This document shows, in pieces, positions 35,336-43,521 of a stretch of 64,000 nt of DNA. How positions within the stretch are numbered: the stretch's first letter is position 1; each line of letters starts with the position of its first letter. The stretch comes from Nocardioides sp. (GTDB lineage: Bacteria > Actinomycetota > Actinomycetes > Propionibacteriales > Nocardioidaceae), in the NCBI GenBank assembly GCA_037045645.1, contig JBAOIH010000006.1, positions 41,125-105,124 on the forward strand, read 5' to 3'. The notes below the pieces were generated by a model. That model was not told the origin of the DNA. It searched no databases and worked only from the letters and a program-made list of their open reading frames with translations. A program made the position numbers and the translations under genes.

Positions 35336-37248
35336 GCCGCCGCGCCCCTACCGACTTCCCCTACGCTTTCCTCACCGACGACGCCGGCGCGAGCGTCGAC
35401 CCCGTGTTGGTCGAGATCGTCCAAGGCTCGCTGGCGAGTGTGGAGATGGAGGTCGAGACCGCGATCGCGCGCACCAGCCGCAGCCCGATGATCCGCGACG
35501 CGCACGACTTCCGTGCGGGCATCCACGATCGGCTGATGCGCAAGCTGACCGGGCGCTCCTACTCCGCGCTGGTGCATCCGGTCGCCCGCGACTTCCCGCT
35601 CGACGAGATGCGCGAGGGCGACGTGTTCTTCCACAACGACGTCTATCGCTCCGAGGGCGGCATCGGGCACCTGCCCGATCTGTGCGTCACCGTGCCGGTG
35701 TTCAGCGGCGGGAAGGTCGTGGCATTCGTGCAGGCCTTCGGTCACCACGACGACATCGGGGGAGCGGTGCCGGGTTCGATGCCCAGCGCCGCCACCAGTG
35801 TCTTCGAAGAGGGGCTGATGGTCCCGCCGATCAAGCTGTGGGATGCGGGCGTACCCAACCGCAGCGCACTGGCGATCATGACGCGCAACTCCCGGATGCC
35901 GGAGTCCCTGGCAGCGGATCTGGACGCCGAGTGCAGTGCCTGTCTGATGGGTGCGCGCCGCCTCGGCGAACTCTTCGACCGTTACGGCGTCGAGACCGTG
36001 GAGTCCTGCTTCGACGCGATCCTGCAACGCACCACCGACACCTATAAGCGCGAGATCCTGGCCAAGATCCCGGTCGGATCGTGGGTGTGGGAGGACTACG
36101 CCGAGCACGACGGAGTCGACGACCCCAAGCTGCACGCGCAGCGGATCACCCTGACGCGCACGGCGGCTGACGACCCTGAGGGCGAACGCCTGATCCTCGA
36201 CTTCGAGGGCACCAGTCCGCAGGCCAAGGGACCGATCAACCACTGCGGCGACTACGCCGACGGCGTCTTCTTGAAGAAGTGGCTCGCGCCGATCCTGCGC
36301 AACCTTGCCGACACGCCCGAGCGGATGGCCGAACTCGACGTCAACGAAGGCATCGTCCCGCTGATCGAGATGCGGTTCCCCGAGCCGGGCACCTTGCTGA
36401 CGCCGATCTTCCCGGCCCCGACCAACGCGCGTACGTTCGTGATCTTGCGGCTGCTCGGGGTGCTCGCCGGCGTCGTGGCCAAGGCGGTCGACGGCAACAT
36501 GCCGGCCGATCAGGAGACCATCCGCTACACCGGCGTCTACGGAGAGGACCGAGACGGGCGCTCCTATCTGATGCGCGAAGTGCTCGGCGGTGGCTCGGGC
36601 GGGCGCTACTACGCCGACGGTGAGGACACCATCCACGTCGTGCCCGACAGTCGCAACCTGCCCAGCGAGTTCACCGAGTCGCGCTTCCCGTTCCTGGTCG
36701 AGTCGCTCAGCCTGGCGGTGGACTCGGGCGGCGCCGGCAAGTACCGCGGCGGCCTGGGCTACGAGAAGCACATCCGGATGCTCAAGGACGCCCACTTCAT
36801 GTCCATCGCCGACCGGTCGATCCTGGCCTGCTGGGGGGTCAAGGGCGGCAAGGCCGGGTCACCCTTCCAGGTCACGATCGACCCCGGAGGGCCGAACGAA
36901 CGCGAGGCCGACGCGCTCGCCGACGCCGATCCGGTCAAGGCCGGTGAGGTGATCCGGATCCGTACGACCGGTGGCGGCGGCTGGGGCGACCCGCTGACGC
37001 GTGATCCCGAGTTGGTCGTGCGCGACGTGGTCTGGCACAAGGTGTCACCCGAGGCTGCCTTGCGTGACTATGGAGTGGTGCTCGTCGGATCGCTCGACGA
37101 GTTGTCGTACGACCAGGCCGCCACCTCGGCCGAAAGAAGCAGTCGGCACTCCTGGAGCCAGGGTGATGACGCCTTCTTCGACCGCGGGCCGGGCTATGCC
37201 GCGCTGGCCGGCGGAGCAGCGTCCGCGACCGTCGACCATTTGAGCTGA
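35332..37248 (+). CDS. hyuB: Hydantoinase/oxoprolinase family subunit B (HyuB-like)
   Basis: 638 residues, GTG start inside the hyuA stop codon. The family landmarks are present: DPVLVEIVQGSLASVEMEVE near the N-terminus, IRDAHDFRAGIHD, the GDVFFHNDVYRSEGGIGHLPD stretch (metal/substrate region), DFEGTSPQAKGPIN, SGGAGKYRGGLGYEKHIRM and the C-terminal RTTGGGGWGDPLTRDPE. HyuB forms the hydrolytic partner of HyuA. Length is normal. A 166-base gap follows before the peptidase gene. Confidence 0.85.
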   Translation: MSRRAPTDFPYAFLTDDAGASVDPVLVEIVQGSLASVEMEVETAIARTSRSPMIRDAHDFRAGIHDRLMRKLTGRSYSALVHPVARDFPLDEMREGDVFFHNDVYRSEGGIGHLPDLCVTVPVFSGGKVVAFVQAFGHHDDIGGAVPGSMPSAATSVFEEGLMVPPIKLWDAGVPNRSALAIMTRNSRMPESLAADLDAECSACLMGARRLGELFDRYGVETVESCFDAILQRTTDTYKREILAKIPVGSWVWEDYAEHDGVDDPKLHAQRITLTRTAADDPEGERLILDFEGTSPQAKGPINHCGDYADGVFLKKWLAPILRNLADTPERMAELDVNEGIVPLIEMRFPEPGTLLTPIFPAPTNARTFVILRLLGVLAGVVAKAVDGNMPADQETIRYTGVYGEDRDGRSYLMREVLGGGSGGRYYADGEDTIHVVPDSRNLPSEFTESRFPFLVESLSLAVDSGGAGKYRGGLGYEKHIRMLKDAHFMSIADRSILACWGVKGGKAGSPFQVTIDPGGPNEREADALADADPVKAGEVIRIRTTGGGGWGDPLTRDPELVVRDVVWHKVSPEAALRDYGVVLVGSLDELSYDQAATSAERSSRHSWSQGDDAFFDRGPGYAALAGGAASATVDHLS

Positions 37249-37414
37249 AGAACCCCGTGGAGAGTTAAGTTTCAACCGCTGTGGGTCCCTTCGGCTCAGA
37301 TTCTTCGACCAAAGTCCTAAATTGCCTCGCATATTTCGGAACGGCCTTCCGGGACTGGCGAGTAATAAGCAGTCTGGCGAGTCAAGACCTTGACCCCCAT
37401 CGAAAAGACTGTCC

Positions 37415-40400
37415 ATGAAGCCCAAGAAGACCCTCGCGAGTCTGTGCGGACTCGCGTTGGCGGCCACCGGGTCGCTCGCCCTCGTCCACTCCGCCACCGC
37501 CGTCCCTGGTGCGGCCGAGCCGCCGTTAGCCCGCGAACAGGATCGTCGAGTCGACCAGCAGACTCTCGACCGGGCCAGCAGGGCTCGCGACGCGCAGATC
37601 GCCCAGCCTGGAGCGAGCGCTGCCACGTCCGCTCGTGACGACGTGGTGCTGCCGACCTCCTATCCCAGCCAGCCCGCGCTCAACTTCTATCGCGACAACG
37701 TCACCGGCCCCAACGGCGAGCCGGACTTCAATACCGAGGTCCCCAACCTCATCAGCCATCCCGACATCGCCCCGTTCCTGACCGACCTGATGCAGCGCAG
37801 CAACCGGATCTCGGTGCAGACGGTCGGCCAGTCCACGCAAGGACGCGATCTCTACCTGGTGACCCTGACGGCGCCGGAGACCGAGGCCTTCACGGCGCAG
37901 CAGACGGCATGGCGCGACAAGATCCGCAACAGCCCGGCCGAGGCCGCCGCGGACGATGCGCTGCTCGCCGGGTACAAGACCCCCATCTGGATCACCAACA
38001 ACATCCATGGCAACGAGTGGGAGGGCACCGACGCGGCACTGCGCTTCATCGAGCACCTGGCCACGGCACCGTGGACCGAGGTGGGCTCGATCCTGCGCAA
38101 CAACCGGATCTACTTCTCGCCGTCGTTGAACCCTGACGGGCGTACGTTGGCCACGCGCGCCACGGCCCTGGGCTTCGACCCCAACCGGGACATGATCACG
38201 CTCACCAACCCCGAGCCCGAGTCGTTCGTGGAGACCGCCGATGCCCTCCAGGCGATCTATGCCGCCGACTTCCACGGCTACACCGGTGTACTCCAGATGG
38301 AGCCCACCGGCCCGCCGCACGGTTCCAACTACGAGTACGACCTCTACATCCCGCACAACTACGCGTTGGCGCGGGCGGTCGAGGATCACATCGTGGCCGA
38401 GGACATCCCGGGCAACACCTACTTCAGCGTCGCCACCCGGCGCGTCGTACCGGAGAACATCGACGCCGACACCGCGCACATCAAGATTCCCTACCGCGAC
38501 ACCCCGTCCGGCTGGGACGACTTCCCGCCGATCTTCACCGCGCAGTACGCCGCGTTCTACGGCGCCATCACGGCCACGGTCGAACTTCCGCTCTCGCGCA
38601 ACCGGAACGCGTCCAACACCGGCTCCGGTGGTGTGTTGATCAGCCCCGAGCGAGCAGCCGTCAACAGCGAGGTGGCGTACGAGACGATGGAGGCGATCGT
38701 CGACTACCTCAACAAGCCCACGACCGCGCGTGATCTGCTCAAGAACCAGATCGAGACCTTCCGTCGTGGTGATGCGGGTGAGAAGAAGACCGCGTTGACC
38801 GCGGCCAACATCGCCGACGTCGCCGGGCCTGATGAGTGGAAGTCGCAGTGGGACGTCGCCGACGACCAGGAGGCCGTCACCATGCCGCGCGCCTACGTCA
38901 TCCCGGTGGGATCGACGCAGCGCTCCCTGACCGACGCCACCCGCCTGGTCGACCGGCTGATCGACGTAGGCATCGAGGTCAAGCGCCTCGACGCCGAGGC
39001 GAGCATCGCGGGCACGACCTACCCAGCCGGCTCGTACGTCGTGGACATGCACCAGCCGTTGCGTGGCCTGGCCAACGCGCTGCTCGACCTTGGTGAGGAC
39101 ATCTCGCAGAAGTTGCCGTCGATGTACGACATCTCGGCCTGGAGCCTGTCCTATCTCTGGGGTGCCACGGTCGACAAGGTCGGGCTTACCGAGGACGGCT
39201 CCGCCGTTCCCGGCACCCGGGTCAGTCACACGGCGAAGGTAGCCACCATGCCGGCCGGCGGCCACACCACGTTCGACCTGGCCGGTATTGCCGACTATCA
39301 GGCGCTCAACGCGCTCCTGGAGGACGATGTCACGGTCTCGATGATCCCGGACGGCTCGGTCGTGATCGGTCCGGAGGATCATGGCGCGGTCGCGGCGGTG
39401 TCGCAGAAGTTCGACATCCCGGTCACCGAAGCCTCGGCCGCCGACCTCGCGGCGCTGGCAGACGACGCGACGAAGGGTCTGGCGGACCTCACTGTCGCCT
39501 ATGCAGGCACCCAGGACGACCGCACCTCGTTGGCTGAGCTCGGGTTCGACGACCTCGTGCAGGTAACCGCGGCGAGCGTGTCCGCTGACCGCCTGGCCGA
39601 CGCCGACCTGCTCTGGGTCGGCAGCAACTTCAACCCGACGGGTGAGGCGCGAGACGCGGTCACGCAGTGGCTCGCAGCGGGCGGTTCGTTGTTGGGACGA
39701 GGATCGGCTGGTTTCAACGCGGCGTCGAGCTTCTCGCTGCTCTCGGCCACGATGGTCGCGGGCAACGGGTCGGGCAACGGCATCGTCGCGCTCGACACGC
39801 CGCAGGGTTCTGTGCTGGAGCCGTACGCCCAGGACTACGGCTTCGTCTATCCGGCCGTCTCGTTCACCGAGCTCGCCGACGGGACAGTCGCGGAGCAGTC
39901 CTACGACGACTCGTCGGTGTTGCTCGCCGGGCACTGGCGGGAAACGTCCGCGACCAACGGTCCGGCCCAGGCGCGCGGCAACGCCGCGGTGATCTCGCGG
40001 GTCAACACCACCACGGGGTCGAAGAGCTTGGTCTTCGGCACCCAGCCGGTCTACCGCAACCACCCGAAGGGGTCTATCAGCCAAGTAGCGCGTGCGCTGC
40101 TGTGGGCGTCGGCACCCGGCGAGGAGGTGGTCGCGCCGACGGTGACGCCGACGCCGACCGTGACCCCGACGCCGACGGTGTCCCCGACCCCCACGGTGTC
40201 TCCCACGGTGTCTCCCACGGGCACCCCGACGCCCGTGGTCAAGGTCGCGTCGAAGACCAAGCTCAAGGCCAAGGTGATCAAGAAGACCCGCAAGGGCAAG
40301 TTGATCATCAAGGTGAAGGCTGCCGGTGAGGTGCCGACGGGCAAGCTGCGAATCAAGCGCAATGGCAAGGTGCTCAAGACGGTCAGGCTGGGCGCGAAGC

Positions 40401-40525
40401 ACCAAGGCAAGCGCGTGGTCAAGGTGAAGTTGCGCAAGGGCAAGAACGCCTTCAAGGTGCGCTACCTCGGCAGCGCCACCGTGAAGCGCAGTTCGTCGCC
40501 GGTACGCACGCTGCGCTGGCCCTGA
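37415..40525 (+). CDS. Secreted M14-family zinc carboxypeptidase with C-terminal Ig-like domain
   Basis: 1036 residues. Signal peptide ends near residue 30 (SLALVHSATAVPGAAE). The peptidase M14 domain (about 100-450) has the zinc site HGNEWEG (about 198-204), the conserved Asn-Arg-like FDPNRDM segment and the third zinc His in ADFHGYTG. A middle region (about 490-880) holds an ATPase-independent beta-rich domain with GSFNPTGEARDAVTQWLAAGGS. Near the end lies a Thr-Pro repeat linker (TPTPTVSPTPTVSPTV) and a Lys-rich Ig-like domain (KVIKKTRKGKLIIKVKA), similar in style to the end of the protein at 42805. It trims peptides outside the cell. Not obviously connected with the pathway genes. Confidence 0.85.
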   Translation: MKPKKTLASLCGLALAATGSLALVHSATAVPGAAEPPLAREQDRRVDQQTLDRASRARDAQIAQPGASAATSARDDVVLPTSYPSQPALNFYRDNVTGPNGEPDFNTEVPNLISHPDIAPFLTDLMQRSNRISVQTVGQSTQGRDLYLVTLTAPETEAFTAQQTAWRDKIRNSPAEAAADDALLAGYKTPIWITNNIHGNEWEGTDAALRFIEHLATAPWTEVGSILRNNRIYFSPSLNPDGRTLATRATALGFDPNRDMITLTNPEPESFVETADALQAIYAADFHGYTGVLQMEPTGPPHGSNYEYDLYIPHNYALARAVEDHIVAEDIPGNTYFSVATRRVVPENIDADTAHIKIPYRDTPSGWDDFPPIFTAQYAAFYGAITATVELPLSRNRNASNTGSGGVLISPERAAVNSEVAYETMEAIVDYLNKPTTARDLLKNQIETFRRGDAGEKKTALTAANIADVAGPDEWKSQWDVADDQEAVTMPRAYVIPVGSTQRSLTDATRLVDRLIDVGIEVKRLDAEASIAGTTYPAGSYVVDMHQPLRGLANALLDLGEDISQKLPSMYDISAWSLSYLWGATVDKVGLTEDGSAVPGTRVSHTAKVATMPAGGHTTFDLAGIADYQALNALLEDDVTVSMIPDGSVVIGPEDHGAVAAVSQKFDIPVTEASAADLAALADDATKGLADLTVAYAGTQDDRTSLAELGFDDLVQVTAASVSADRLADADLLWVGSNFNPTGEARDAVTQWLAAGGSLLGRGSAGFNAASSFSLLSATMVAGNGSGNGIVALDTPQGSVLEPYAQDYGFVYPAVSFTELADGTVAEQSYDDSSVLLAGHWRETSATNGPAQARGNAAVISRVNTTTGSKSLVFGTQPVYRNHPKGSISQVARALLWASAPGEEVVAPTVTPTPTVTPTPTVSPTPTVSPTVSPTGTPTPVVKVASKTKLKAKVIKKTRKGKLIIKVKAAGEVPTGKLRIKRNGKVLKTVRLGAKHQGKRVVKVKLRKGKNAFKVRYLGSATVKRSSSPVRTLRWP

Positions 40526-40555
40526 CGGGCGCGGTGCCTGACGCCGAGGGGTGAA

Positions 40556-40596
40556 GGGTGTGCTCTGCTGGCAAGTATTGCCAGCAGAGCACACCC
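40556..40596. terminator. Perfect 19-bp hairpin after the M14 peptidase gene
   Basis: GGGTGTGCTCTGCTGGCAA pairs base for base with TTGCCAGCAGAGCACACCC around a 3-base loop (GTA). This very stable stem starts 31 bases after the stop of the peptidase gene and ends 58 bases before the carbamate kinase start. There is no T-run. A terminator is most likely; a mobile-element remnant or an operator are alternatives. Confidence 0.7.
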
Positions 40597-40653
40597 CCAC
40601 CCGTCGAACTTGTCTGTGGGGCCCGACCTCGGCCGCTCACTAGGTTCGTCTGC

Positions 40654-41586
40654 ATGCGAGTGCTGTTGGCCCTCGGCGGCAATGCGATGACGAACGCCGA
40701 TGGTCGCGCGCGTCCCGAGGACCAGATCGCGGCTGCCGAGACCGCGATGGCCGCCGTGGCTGATCTGCTGCGGCACGACCACGAGGTTGTGATCACCCAC
40801 GGCAACGGACCTCAGGTAGGCAATCTGCTGGTCAAGAACGAGTTGGCCGCGACGGTCGTCCCGCCGGTGCCGCTGGACTGGTGCGGCGCCCAGACGCAGG
40901 CCACCTTGGGGTTCGTCCTCATGGACGCCCTGGAAGCCGCCCTCGCGCGTGGTGGCACGCAGCGCCGCACGGCCGCGCTGGTCACCCGGGCGCTCGTGGA
41001 CGCTGACGACGAGGGCTTCCGCCGCCCGACCAAGCCGATCGGACGCTATCTGAACGCCGAGGAGGCTCAGGTGCTGATCGACCACGGCCAGACCTGGGAG
41101 GATCGCGGAGACAGAGGGTGGCGTCGCGTGGTCGCCTCGCCGGAGCCGCTGGAGATCCTGGACGCCCCCGCCGTGCTCGCGCTTATCGAGGCCGGCTTCG
41201 TGGTGATCGCCAACGGCGGCGGCGGCATCCCGGTCGTACGCCGTCCTGACGGCTCCCTGAGCGGCGTCGAGGCCGTCATCGACAAGGACCTCGGCGCCGC
41301 GCTCCTGGCGGACAAGGTCCGGGCCGATGTCTTGATCATCGCCACCGACGTCTCGCAGGCCGTACTGTCGTACGGCACCCCGGACGCGGCACCGCTCGGC
41401 GAGGTCAGCGCCGTCCAGATGCGGTCGTACGCGCGCGAAGGTCACTTCGCCTCCGGCTCGATGGGGCCGAAGGTCGACGCAGTGTGTCGTTTCGTGGAGC
41501 GCACCGGTCATCGTGGCGTCATCACCAGTCTCGACCAGATCGTCCCCGCGGTCGCCGGGTCCGCCGGCACCGTCGTCCTGCCCTAA
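40654..41586 (+). CDS. arcC: Carbamate kinase
   Basis: 310 residues from the ATG at 40654. The amino-acid kinase fold is clear: LLALGGNAMTNADGR at the N-terminus, ITHGNGPQVGNLLVKNE, PLDWCGAQTQ, the RPTKPIGRYLNAEEAQ substrate loop, VVIANGGGGIPVV, VIDKDLGAALLA and ASGSMGPKVDAVCRF. It transfers phosphate from carbamoyl phosphate to ADP, releasing ammonia and CO2 and making ATP. It needs a source of carbamoyl phosphate; the FdrA/DUF1116/DUF2877 set is the candidate here. Barbiturase follows after 14 bases, so the two are co-transcribed. Confidence 0.92.
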   Translation: MRVLLALGGNAMTNADGRARPEDQIAAAETAMAAVADLLRHDHEVVITHGNGPQVGNLLVKNELAATVVPPVPLDWCGAQTQATLGFVLMDALEAALARGGTQRRTAALVTRALVDADDEGFRRPTKPIGRYLNAEEAQVLIDHGQTWEDRGDRGWRRVVASPEPLEILDAPAVLALIEAGFVVIANGGGGIPVVRRPDGSLSGVEAVIDKDLGAALLADKVRADVLIIATDVSQAVLSYGTPDAAPLGEVSAVQMRSYAREGHFASGSMGPKVDAVCRFVERTGHRGVITSLDQIVPAVAGSAGTVVLP

Positions 41587-41600
41587 GAGAGGAAACACAG

Positions 41601-42707
41601 ATGCCTTCTGCTATCGAGGTACGCAAGGTCCCCATCCACTCCGTCTCCGACGCCTCGGAACTCACCACTCTGATCGACGACGGGGTGATCGCCGCCGACC
41701 GGGTCTTCGCGATCATCGGCAAGACCGAGGGCAACGGCGGTGTCAACGACTACACCAGGATCATCGCCGACCGTGCGTTTCGTGAGGCCCTGATCGCCAA
41801 GGGCGCCGACCCGGCGTACGTCAAGGGAGTCCCGATCGTGTGGTCAGGAGGCACCGACGGCGTGATCAGCCCACACGCCACGATCTTCGCCACCACCGAC
41901 GTGCCCGACGACGACCCCTCCAAGCAGGAACTCCGCCTCACGGCCGGCTTCGCGATGAGCGAGGCGATCCTGCCCGAGGAGATCGGCTATCGGCCGATGA
42001 TCGAGAAGGTTGCTGCCGGGGTGAAGGTGGCCATGGAGAAGGCCGGGATCACCGATCCCAAGGACGTGCACTATGTGCAGACCAAGACCCCGCTGCTGAC
42101 CATCCACACCATCAGGGACGCGAAGGCGCGCGGCAAGAAGGTGTGGACCGAGCACACTCACGAGTCGATGGACCTGTCCAACGGCACCACGGGCCTGGGC
42201 ATCGCCGTCGCACTCGGAGAGATCGAGATGCCCACCGACGACGAGATCATGGAGAACCGCGATCTCTACTCTTCGGTCGCCTCCTGCTCCAGCGGGGTCG
42301 AGCTTGATCAGGCCCAGATCGTCGTGGTCGGCAACGCCACCGGAGTCGGTGGCCGCTACCGGATCGGGCACAGCGTGATGAAGGATGCGCTGGATGCGGA
42401 CGGCATCTGGGAGGCCATCCGCGACGCGGGACTGGACCTGCCCGAACGCCCCCACACCCACGACCTCGATGGACGGCTGGTCAACGTCTTCCTCAAGTGC
42501 GAGGCCTCGCTCAGCGGAGAGGTGCGAGGTCGACGCAACGCGATGCTCGACGACTCCGACGTGCACTGGCACCGCCAGATCAAGTCGTGTGTGGGCGGCG
42601 TGACGGCGGCTGTCACCGGCGACCCGGCGGTGTTCGTCAGCGTGTCCGCGGCCCATCAAGGACCCGAGGGTGGCGGTCCGGTCGCGGCGATCGTGGACCT
42701 CGGGTGA
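41601..42707 (+). CDS. Barbiturase (cyanuric acid hydrolase/barbiturase family)
   Basis: 368 residues, ATG preceded by AGAGAGGAAA. The three-fold toblerone-type architecture is visible as three repeats, each with a serine-lysine region: SGGTDGVISPH (82-92), SSG at 230-232 followed by VELDQ, and VSAAHQGPEGGGP (348-360). Lysines such as Lys162 and Lys41 sit at the expected spacing. Family members open the ring of cyanuric acid or barbiturate. Barbiturase makes ureidomalonate from barbiturate. The neighbours (uracil-type permease, Mo-hydroxylase, amidase) favour barbiturate over cyanuric acid. Confidence 0.88.
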   Translation: MPSAIEVRKVPIHSVSDASELTTLIDDGVIAADRVFAIIGKTEGNGGVNDYTRIIADRAFREALIAKGADPAYVKGVPIVWSGGTDGVISPHATIFATTDVPDDDPSKQELRLTAGFAMSEAILPEEIGYRPMIEKVAAGVKVAMEKAGITDPKDVHYVQTKTPLLTIHTIRDAKARGKKVWTEHTHESMDLSNGTTGLGIAVALGEIEMPTDDEIMENRDLYSSVASCSSGVELDQAQIVVVGNATGVGGRYRIGHSVMKDALDADGIWEAIRDAGLDLPERPHTHDLDGRLVNVFLKCEASLSGEVRGRRNAMLDDSDVHWHRQIKSCVGGVTAAVTGDPAVFVSVSAAHQGPEGGGPVAAIVDLG

Positions 42708-42756
42708 GGACCCGGTGACGCGAGGTTAAGAGGGCGGCTGATTGGGTAGAGGGCGA

Positions 42757-42780
42757 GAGCCGCTCTCCCTGTGGCGGCTC
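42757..42780 (+). terminator. Short hairpin after barbiturase
   Basis: GAGCCGC pairs with GCGGCTC around a 10-base loop. It lies 49 bases after the barbiturase stop and 24 bases before the start of the next gene. It may terminate the kinase-barbiturase transcript or shape the leader of the next gene. Confidence 0.45.
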
Positions 42781-42804
42781 AGCTTTGATGAAAGGACCCA
42801 TCCC

Positions 42805-43470
42805 ATGCGGATCTCCCGTCTTGTCGCTGGCACGGTCAGCGCCGGCCTTCTCGGCCTCGTTCCCGTCGCTGTTTCTGCCCCCGCGCAGGCCGCGACCGTC
42901 GCCACGGCGACCTCGCTCGAGTCCTACAGCAACGCCGTCGAGTTCGGCAACACCGTCACCTTGTCGGGCAACGTGACCGACGCGGCCGGCGGCGGCGTCT
43001 ACACCGGCACCGTGACCCTGTATGCCATGTCGAGCAAGAACCCGACCTGGGCCGCGGTCGGCACCGACGCGGACGGCGGCTACTTCTCGTTCACGGTCAA
43101 GCCGCGCAGCAACACCGCCTACAAGGCCGTGTACGCGGGCGGTGCCTCCACGACCGATCAGTACACCGGCTCGGAGTCTGCTCCCGTCGCCGTCGGTGTC
43201 GCACGCAAGGTCACGGTCTCGCTGCTCAGCAAGAGCCTCACCGTGAAGTTGAAGGTCAAGCCCGAGTTCAAGAAGGGCGTCGTCAAGGCCTTCATCAAGA
43301 AGGGCGGCAAGTACCGCTTCCTCAAGAAGGTGCGCGCCAACAAGAAGGGCGTGGCGTACGTGAAGCTGCCCGCGCCGCGTCGCGGCAAGAAGCTCTACTT
43401 CAAGCTCAAGATCGCCAAGAACAAGCACTACCTCGGCTGGCAGGACGCCTACTACACGTCGGCGTACTGA
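42805..43470 (+). CDS. Secreted Ig-like surface protein, lysine-rich, function unknown
   Basis: 221 residues from the ATG at 42805, with ATGAAAGGA as ribosome-binding site. A signal peptide (about 1-29, ending APAQAA) is followed by an Ig-like/CARDB-type beta domain (about 30-135; VTLSGNVTDAAGGGVYTG, AYKAVYAGG). The last 80 residues are lysine-rich with repeated KKG (FKKGVVKAFIKKGGKYRFLKK). The style matches the C-terminal domain of the secreted peptidase at 37415. It is likely exported and bound to the wall. A strong terminator follows. Confidence 0.7.
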   Translation: MRISRLVAGTVSAGLLGLVPVAVSAPAQAATVATATSLESYSNAVEFGNTVTLSGNVTDAAGGGVYTGTVTLYAMSSKNPTWAAVGTDADGGYFSFTVKPRSNTAYKAVYAGGASTTDQYTGSESAPVAVGVARKVTVSLLSKSLTVKLKVKPEFKKGVVKAFIKKGGKYRFLKKVRANKKGVAYVKLPAPRRGKKLYFKLKIAKNKHYLGWQDAYYTSAY

Positions 43471-43488
43471 GTCGACTGAGCCGTGAGC

Positions 43489-43520
43489 ACGAGCCCCGCG
43501 CCGGAAGGTGCGGGGCTCGT
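43489..43520. terminator. Bidirectional hairpin terminator
   Basis: ACGAGCCCCGC pairs with GCGGGGCTCGT around a 10-base loop and is followed by a short T-rich stretch (GTCATTTCT). It lies between the convergent secreted-protein and CoA-transferase genes and can end both transcripts. Confidence 0.85.
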
Positions 43521-43521
43521 G

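Noticed and set aside
41601..42707. Cyanuric acid hydrolase
   Set aside because: Same family, but no triazine, biuret or allophanate hydrolase genes are near; barbiturate fits the context better. The substrate is not proven.
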